From Treponema sp. (lineage in GTDB: Bacteria > Spirochaetota > Spirochaetia > Treponematales > Treponemataceae), in the NCBI GenBank assembly GCA_017629095.1, contig JAGBXW010000027.1, forward strand, positions 1 to 36,329: a stretch of 36,329 nucleotides of DNA. The letters run 5' to 3'. The stretch's first letter is position 1. Each line of letters begins with the position of its first letter. The notes beneath the pieces are model-generated. The model searched no databases. It saw only the letters and a list, made by a program, of their open reading frames with translations, and had not been told where the DNA came from. Below, in pieces: positions 31,153-36,329 of the stretch. Both the position numbers and the translations under genes were made by a program.

Positions 31153-31962
31153 CTATTCCTCCCCGCTTTCATAATCAGCACCCAAATATGCCTTGATAAC
31201 ATCGGGATTAGATTTAATTTGCTCCGGTGTTCCGCTGGCAATAATCCGTCCGTAATCAAGCACCATCAATCGCTCACAAATTCCCATAACGAGGTGCATG
31301 TCATGCTCAATCAACAGGATGGTCAGGTTGAATTCCTTGCGGATAAAGGCAATGAGTTTCATCAACTCATCTGTTTCCTGAGGGTTCATTCCTGCAGCAG
31401 GTTCGTCCAGCAACAAAATAGATGGATTTGCAGCCAAAGCTCGAACAATTTCCAGCTTTCTCTGCTCACCGTAGGGAAGATTTGCCGCAATCTCATCCCT
31501 TTTATTATCAATCTTGAAAAGCTGTAACAACTCTTCAACCTTTTCCGTCATTTGCCGCTCGTCACGTCTAAACCGTGGAGTTCGCAACAATACATCCCAA
31601 GGCTTTACCTTCCGCTGAGAATGGAGGGCAATTCGAACATTGTCCGCCACTGTTAATTTATTAAATAAGCGAATATTCTGAAAGGTACGAGCAATACCGA
31701 TGCGATTCAGCTGAGCTGGAGTCTTTTTTGAAGCCACATGAACATGTCCATTTCTGTCCCAAAAAGTGATTTCACCCTCTGTGGGAGTGTAAATTCCAGA
31801 AAGCATGTTAAATACAGTGGTTTTTCCCGCACCATTGGGGCCAATCAAACCAACCAACTCTCCAGCATGAAGTTCGCAGTTAAAATCACTTACTGCCCGC
31901 AATCCACCAAACACAATGGAAATGTTATTTGCCTGGAGCAATAAAGTAGAACTATCTCTCAT
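31153..31962 (-). CDS. livG: Branched-chain amino acid ABC transporter ATPase LivG
   Basis: This 269-residue ATPase has Walker A GPNGAGKTT, Walker B LLLDEPAAGMNP and a variant signature in which the usual LSGG is LPYGEQRKLE, as is common for LivG. The start overlaps livM's stop by four bases. It pairs with LivF. Confidence 0.93.
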   Translation of the reverse strand: MRDSSTLLLQANNISIVFGGLRAVSDFNCELHAGELVGLIGPNGAGKTTVFNMLSGIYTPTEGEITFWDRNGHVHVASKKTPAQLNRIGIARTFQNIRLFNKLTVADNVRIALHSQRKVKPWDVLLRTPRFRRDERQMTEKVEELLQLFKIDNKRDEIAANLPYGEQRKLEIVRALAANPSILLLDEPAAGMNPQETDELMKLIAFIRKEFNLTILLIEHDMHLVMGICERLMVLDYGRIIASGTPEQIKSNPDVIKAYLGADYESGEE

Positions 31963-32963
31963 TGTGCATCTCCTTTCTTGCTTTTACCAGCAGCTTTTGA
32001 ACCACTTCTTGCCACAATTTTTTCCCACAATCCTACAAAGGAAATTTCCTTCATTCCCAACAAGCCTTGTGGTCTAAAGAGCATTACAAAGATAAGAATC
32101 AATGGATAAATCAGCAAGCGATAATCCTGCAAAAATCTCAAGAACTCCTGCAAATAGGTGAGAACAAAGGCGGCGATTACAGAACCTGTTACCGAGCCCA
32201 TTCCACCAAGCACAACAAAAATCAAATAATCAATACTTCTATTGAACGATGCCAAGTCAGGCTTTACAAATCCAATGAAGGGAGCATACAAGGCACCACC
32301 AATTCCTGCAATACAAGATGCCACTGCAAAACCAATCATCTTATACTTGAATACAGAAACACCGTTGGAATTAGCAGCAATTTCATCCTCTCGTACAGCA
32401 AGGATAGCACGTCCATAAGTTGAACGAATAAAATTCTGCAACAAAATGATAACCAATACCAACATACCGATTACCACAAGGTAGGCATAATCAGCACGTG
32501 CCGCAAAGATTGTAGTAAAACGAAGTCCGTTTGCTCCGCCAGTTACAGACTTAAAGTTTACCAGCAAAACACGAATAATTTCACCAAATCCTAATGTTAC
32601 AATAGCTAGATAATCACCCTGCAACTTTAAGGTTGGAAATCCAATCAAAATGCCAAAAATCACTGTTATCAATGCAGCCAGTACAATACTAACGGGCATT
32701 GGTAGACCTACAGTTTGAGTCAGAATAATTGTTGCGTAGGAACCGATTGCCATGAATCCAGCTTGTCCCAAAGAAAGCTGACCAGTAATTCCACAAATTA
32801 CGTTAACACTAATGGCCATAATTGCATTTACACCACCAAGTGTAATAATTTGTGCAGTATACGCATCAATAACACCAATTAAAATCAGCAAATATGGAAC
32901 AACAATGGCTAAAACTGCAACACAGCCAGGAATCAGCATATCACGAAGAACCTTATTTTTCAT
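31959..32963 (-). CDS. livM: Branched-chain amino acid ABC transporter permease LivM
   Basis: This 334-residue permease has about eight to ten membrane helices and the conserved cytoplasmic loop ILAVREDEIAANSNGV typical of LivM, which touches the ATPases. The C-terminus is lysine-rich. Two bases separate it from livH. Confidence 0.92.
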   Translation of the reverse strand: MKNKVLRDMLIPGCVAVLAIVVPYLLILIGVIDAYTAQIITLGGVNAIMAISVNVICGITGQLSLGQAGFMAIGSYATIILTQTVGLPMPVSIVLAALITVIFGILIGFPTLKLQGDYLAIVTLGFGEIIRVLLVNFKSVTGGANGLRFTTIFAARADYAYLVVIGMLVLVIILLQNFIRSTYGRAILAVREDEIAANSNGVSVFKYKMIGFAVASCIAGIGGALYAPFIGFVKPDLASFNRSIDYLIFVVLGGMGSVTGSVIAAFVLTYLQEFLRFLQDYRLLIYPLILIFVMLFRPQGLLGMKEISFVGLWEKIVARSGSKAAGKSKKGDAQ

Positions 32964-32965
32964 GG

Positions 32966-33865
32966 CTACACCTTTACCCTAATCTTTTCACCAAGAATGC
33001 CAGTGGGCTTTACCAACAAGATTATGATGAGGATTGAAAACGAAATTGCATCAGCGTACTGAGAATCAATGAACCCCTTTGTCATGGTTTCAGCCACACC
33101 CAAAATGTAACCGCCCAACATGGCTCCGGGAACAGAACCAATTCCACCTAAAACAGCTGCTACGAAAGCCTTTAGTCCAGGCATTGTTCCCATGGTTGGC
33201 TCAATCTGGGGATAGGCGGTGGCATACAACACTCCACCAGCAGCAGCGAGAACTGCACCTAGGGCAAAGGTAAATGCAATGGTCTTGTTTACGGAAATCC
33301 CCATCAAGCTAGCTGCCTGCATGTCGTAGGATACGGCACGCATTGCTTTACCAGTTTTGGTGTAGTTGATAATGTAGTTCAAAATCAACATCAAAATTGC
33401 GGACAGTGCAATAACAATCAACTGTATATTAGAAATGGACACAACCCCCAAATTAATGTTGATAGTTTCCATGGTAGGATACTGACGTGGGTTTGGTCCA
33501 ATGAAAGGCAACACACGGACTCCATTTTGTAGAATCAATGAAACAGCGATGGCTGTAATCAAAGAGTTTAGTCGTGGAGCTGAACGCAAGGGCCGATAAG
33601 CAAGCCGTTCAATCAATATTGAAATAACAGCACATACCACCATGGCAAAAATAAAGGCTAAAAACATGCCAACAGGTGTTGCTCCAAACTGTCTCAATAC
33701 AAAATACCCTGAATATGCCCCCAACATCAAAACATCACCGTGGGCAAAATTGATAAGCTTTACAATTCCATAAACCATGGTATATCCCAAAGCAATCAAT
33801 GCATATACACTGCCCAAAGATAAACCGTTTATCAATTGCTGAAGAAAAAGACTTCCCGCATCCAT
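32966..33865 (-). CDS. livH: Branched-chain amino acid ABC transporter permease LivH
   Basis: This 299-residue permease has about eight helices. GLSLGSVYALIALGYTMVYG (15-34) and FAHGDVLMLGAY are family signatures, with MRAVSYDMQAASLMGI as the ATPase contact. ATG 33865 follows CGGAGTG. A hairpin lies between it and livK. Confidence 0.93.
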   Translation of the reverse strand: MDAGSLFLQQLINGLSLGSVYALIALGYTMVYGIVKLINFAHGDVLMLGAYSGYFVLRQFGATPVGMFLAFIFAMVVCAVISILIERLAYRPLRSAPRLNSLITAIAVSLILQNGVRVLPFIGPNPRQYPTMETININLGVVSISNIQLIVIALSAILMLILNYIINYTKTGKAMRAVSYDMQAASLMGISVNKTIAFTFALGAVLAAAGGVLYATAYPQIEPTMGTMPGLKAFVAAVLGGIGSVPGAMLGGYILGVAETMTKGFIDSQYADAISFSILIIILLVKPTGILGEKIRVKV

Positions 33866-34017
33866 GATTCACTCCGTAATTCTAGTTCTTTACAAAAGCC
33901 AAGTTCCAGAAATCTCTGATAAAGAATTTTAATCTATATATATTACACGATTTTTTTGCTTTTTGAAAGCCATAACTTCAATTATATTCAATTTTTTGTA
34001 TTACTATTTAAAATAAC

Positions 34018-34051
34018 AACCCGGACACTCCCTTTTATGAGTACCCGGGTT
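34018..34051 (-). terminator. Hairpin between livK and livH
   Basis: AACCCGGACACTC (34018-34030) pairs with GAGTACCCGGGTT (34039-34051) with a small mismatch; the minus strand runs on as GTTATTTT. It may end part of the livK transcripts, giving more binding protein than permease. Confidence 0.75.
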
Positions 34052-34059
34052 CACCCTAC

Positions 34060-35208
34060 TTAGGGATTAACAGTTGTCTTGTAAACAGGTGTCAAACTAT
34101 CACCTTGCTTTACAATCTCCAACATTACAGCAGACTTAACAGGATTGCGCTTTGCATCAAAGGTCAAGTTACCTGTTACATATGCACCATCTGTTTTCAT
34201 CAACTGATCCTTCAATACAGATGAATCAACAGAATTTGCAGCAGACATAGCATCCTTCAACAAGTATACACAGTCATAACCAAGAGCTGCAAAGGAAACG
34301 GGTGTTGAACCATACTTTTCCTTGTAGCTGTTTACAAAGGTAACAACCTTCTCATCTGTTGAATCAGCTGCATAATGGTTTGAATAGAAACCGTTTAAAA
34401 CTTCATCACCAGCGTTGTCAATGATTCCGTCCCATCCATCGGCACCTACGATAGGAGCATGGATACCCTGGGCCCTCAACTGCTTTGCAATCAAAGCAAC
34501 AGTGCCATAGTAATCGGGAAGATATACTACATCAGGATTTGTTGTCTTGATTTTAGTCAACTGTGCGTTAAAGTCCTTGTCACCAGTGCTGTAAGATTCC
34601 TCTGCAACAATCTTTCCGCCACCCTGCTCAAAGACAACCTTGAAGTTCTCATACAATCCGATGGAATAGTCGTTCTGAACATCATACAGAACAGCAGCAT
34701 TCTTTGCACCCAAATCTTCCAAAGCGAACTTTCCACCAACTGTTCCCTGGAAGGGGTCAATAAAGCAAGCACGGAATACATAGTCACCAGCATCAGTGAT
34801 GTCTGTCTGTGTTGCAGCAGGAGCAAGCAGCAATACCTTCTGAGCCTGAGCCAAAGAAGAAATAGCTGCAGTACATCCAGATGTCAAAGAACCAATGATA
34901 ATGCTACACTTATCCTTTGTAACCAACTTCTTGTATGCATTTACAGACTTCTCAGGACTTCCTTCATCATCCTCAGCAATCAGTTCCACCATCTTTCCGT
35001 TGATTCCACCAGCAGCATTAATTTCACTGATAGCCATTTCTACACCATTGCGGCACTCTGTTCCATAAACAGCTACACTACCAGACAGAGGGAAAATTCC
35101 TCCGATCTTAATTGTATCTGATGTTTTCTTGCTACAACCAGTAAACATCATCCCTGCAATCATAGCTACAAAAAGAACACTAAGTGCTTTTTTTGCAAAT
35201 TTTTTCAT
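34060..35208 (-). CDS. livK: Branched-chain amino acid ABC transporter substrate-binding lipoprotein
   Basis: This 382-residue lipoprotein has a signal peptide with lipobox MFTGC (cysteine 25) and a type I periplasmic binding fold: IKIGGIFPLSGSVAVYG, AISEINAAGGINGK, IIGSLTSGCTAA and YDVQNDYSIGL. It captures leucine-type amino acids for LivHMGF. GGAGGT precedes ATG 35208. It is the first gene of the liv operon and is separated from the rest by about 195 bases and the hairpin at 34018. Confidence 0.92.
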   Translation of the reverse strand: MKKFAKKALSVLFVAMIAGMMFTGCSKKTSDTIKIGGIFPLSGSVAVYGTECRNGVEMAISEINAAGGINGKMVELIAEDDEGSPEKSVNAYKKLVTKDKCSIIIGSLTSGCTAAISSLAQAQKVLLLAPAATQTDITDAGDYVFRACFIDPFQGTVGGKFALEDLGAKNAAVLYDVQNDYSIGLYENFKVVFEQGGGKIVAEESYSTGDKDFNAQLTKIKTTNPDVVYLPDYYGTVALIAKQLRAQGIHAPIVGADGWDGIIDNAGDEVLNGFYSNHYAADSTDEKVVTFVNSYKEKYGSTPVSFAALGYDCVYLLKDAMSAANSVDSSVLKDQLMKTDGAYVTGNLTFDAKRNPVKSAVMLEIVKQGDSLTPVYKTTVNP

Positions 35209-35307
35209 TTGTAACCTCCATTACGATTTGCGATATTTTAATAAAACTTAAGTTTTTTGTCTATTACTTAAGAAATATTAACAAGCACATTAAAATTAAA
35301 GTTTTAT

Positions 35308-35336
35308 AAAAAAAGCCGCCCTGTAACTAGGACGGC
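35308..35336 (-). terminator. Terminator of the alpha operon
   Basis: GCCGTCCT and AGGGCGGC (35336-35329 and 35322-35315) pair with one G-T, followed by TTTTTTT on the minus strand. Confidence 0.9.
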
Positions 35337-35356
35337 CTACGCTGTCTTCTTAGAAC

Positions 35357-35533
35357 TTAGACAGACTTACCATTCTTGATTGCTGCCTTGCAATACTTGC
35401 AAATCTTTGCTTTCTGGCCATCAATTTCCTGTTCATACAGAACCTTGATGCTTTCTTTCTTGCAACGGGCACATACACCACGTCCGTGGGCAGCCAAATC
35501 GTGAATTCCTTTTCCGCGATGAGATTTAGACAT
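35357..35533 (-). CDS. 58-residue zinc-ribbon protein after rplQ
   Basis: This small basic protein starts MSKSHRGKGI and has two CxxC pairs, C21-x-x-C24 and C45-x-x-C48, about 20 residues apart: a zinc ribbon. It ends KNGKSV. The gene begins 30 bases after rplQ and ends just before the operon terminator, so it belongs to the ribosomal operon. It overlaps no other credible gene. The composition is like that of small ribosome-bound zinc proteins, but it does not match a standard ribosomal protein I recognise (not L36, L33 or S14). Function unknown. Confidence 0.75.
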   Translation of the reverse strand: MSKSHRGKGIHDLAAHGRGVCARCKKESIKVLYEQEIDGQKAKICKYCKAAIKNGKSV

Positions 35534-35563
35534 CGTAACTCCTCTGTAGGAAAACCTGCGGTC

Positions 35564-36109
35564 TTACTCAGAAGCCTTTTCAGCAGATTCCTCTGCAGGT
35601 GCTTCTGTTTTTGCCTTAGACTTAGCTGTAGTTGCTTTCTTTGCAGGTGCCTTCTTTTCAGAAGTTGCCTTTTTTTCAGCAGAAGACTTCTTCTCAGCAG
35701 GAGCCTTGGCCTTCTTTGTTTCCTTCTTCTCGGTCTCTTCACCGGAATCAAGCTTGTAATCAACAAGCTCAAGGATAACCATGTCAGCTGCATCACCCTG
35801 ACGGAATCCCAACTTTACAACACGGGTATATCCACCAGCACGATCCTTCATTCTAGGACCGATATCTGTAAACAGCTTAGCCAAAATTGTTGCATCCTGA
35901 ATGTAACGTGCTGCCTGACGACGATTATGTACGGTGTCAACCTTACTTCGTGTAATCAGCTTTTCTGCAGCCTTTCTAACTTCAAGAGCCTTGGCCTTTG
36001 TTGTAGTAATTCGCTCATAGCGGAAGAGCGAAGTTACCATGTTCCGAGACATTGCACGGCGATGTGCAGTTGTCCTAGAAAGAGGGTTAAATCCATTCTT
36101 ATGATTCAT
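35564..36109 (-). CDS. rplQ: 50S ribosomal protein L17
   Basis: This 181-residue protein begins with [19 protein letters not shown], the L17 signature, followed by [26 protein letters not shown] and the RAGGYTRV end. The core ends near residue 120. The remaining 55-60 residues are a lysine-alanine-glutamate tail (repeated EKK, AEKK, APA units) which most L17 proteins lack. Its ATG overlaps the end of rpoA by 11 bases, so translation is coupled. Confidence 0.96.
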   Translation of the reverse strand: MNHKNGFNPLSRTTAHRRAMSRNMVTSLFRYERITTTKAKALEVRKAAEKLITRSKVDTVHNRRQAARYIQDATILAKLFTDIGPRMKDRAGGYTRVVKLGFRQGDAADMVILELVDYKLDSGEETEKKETKKAKAPAEKKSSAEKKATSEKKAPAKKATTAKSKAKTEAPAEESAEKASE

Positions 36110-36329
36110 CAGATTCTTCCTTCTGCTTTGGCAGTCTTTCAGTGTCTTTCAAGTGACTATAATCTGTCATACCCAAATTCAAGCCCCATTCCATGAGCTT
36201 TTCTTTGATTTCTGTAAGACTCTTTCTACCAAAGTTACGTGTTTTAGCTATGTCATCCTCTGTCTTCTTTGTCAATTCACCGATTGTTCGGATATTGGCA
36301 TTCTTAAGACAATTGGAAGACCGAACAGA
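36099..36329 (-). CDS. rpoA: DNA-directed RNA polymerase alpha subunit, C-terminal part
   Basis: Only the last 76 residues lie in the window; the gene continues beyond the right edge. They contain most of the alpha C-terminal domain: [17 protein letters not shown], then [15 protein letters not shown] and GL. This domain contacts UP elements and activators. The tail is short and charged. It overlaps rplQ by 11 bases. Confidence 0.95.
   Translation of the reverse strand, partial: SVRSSNCLKNANIRTIGELTKKTEDDIAKTRNFGRKSLTEIKEKLMEWGLNLGMTDYSHLKDTERLPKQKEESDES

Noticed and set aside
35350..35796. Long arginine- and leucine-rich frame overlapping the end of rplQ
   Set aside because: It is a shadow frame; rplQ and the small zinc-ribbon gene explain the region and have proper motifs.
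1..36329. CRISPR array, tRNA or rRNA genes, prophage
   Set aside because: No regular spacer-repeat pattern, no tRNA-like cloverleaf or rRNA segment, and no phage structural or integrase gene was seen.

Overview
The window looks like a chromosomal segment of a gut- or rumen-type spirochaete, most likely Treponema. This is inferred from gene content and style: two-component-type lipoproteins, an FtsK with a very long acidic linker, PD-(D/E)XK Rpn-family genes with element-derived relics, a group of small structured repeats, and the rpoA-rplQ gene end. No rRNA, tRNA, CRISPR array or insertion sequence with a transposase was seen. The window is cut inside an Rpn-family gene on the left and inside rpoA on the right.

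Left third (1-6.9 kb) is an accessory region. It carries two relics of Rpn-family nuclease genes (around 1-359 and 6142-6940), two paralogous lipoproteins (450-1277 and 5187-5940), a ferredoxin-rich [FeFe] hydrogenase, a YhhQ-type queuosine-precursor transporter with a structured leader, an orphan antitoxin-like gene lying between 32-bp direct repeats, and a Phd/ParE toxin-antitoxin pair. The second lipoprotein has a ten-base poly-G tract inside its signal peptide and is one base out of frame, which suggests phase variation.

The middle (7-28.9 kb) is mostly housekeeping. It holds rhomboid protease, exonuclease III, an SLC1-type carboxylate/amino-acid symporter, a class III polyhydroxyalkanoate synthase operon (phaE-phaC) facing two tandem 341-residue alpha/beta hydrolases, ftsK, a DTW-domain tRNA modification enzyme, an intact Rpn-family nuclease, a patatin-like phospholipase, serine acetyltransferase, a MinD-like ATPase, lgt, nadE, transketolase and a 499-residue protein of unknown function. 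Between 18.4 and 19.0 kb lies a 638-bp stretch without a gene that holds a 148-nt imperfect hairpin and a second copy of the hairpin element that also sits inside the Rpn relic at 6.5 kb.

The right end (29-36.3 kb) has a small heat-shock protein with a sigma-54 promoter and a possible RNA thermometer, a branched-chain amino-acid ABC transporter operon (livK-H-M-G-F plus a CBS-ACT protein), and the end of the alpha operon (rpoA-rplQ plus a 58-residue zinc-ribbon protein).

The main points of interest are: (1) the Rpn genes look like genes-within-genes toxin-antitoxin units, with a strong internal ribosome site and a variable number of four-residue repeats, and two relics keep only the short C-terminal reading frame behind a conserved element able to form two mutually exclusive hairpins over its ribosome site; (2) the poly-G lipoprotein switch; (3) at least six genes whose -10 box ends six or seven bases before the start codon, so their mRNAs should be leaderless; (4) a structured repeat with compensatory base changes.
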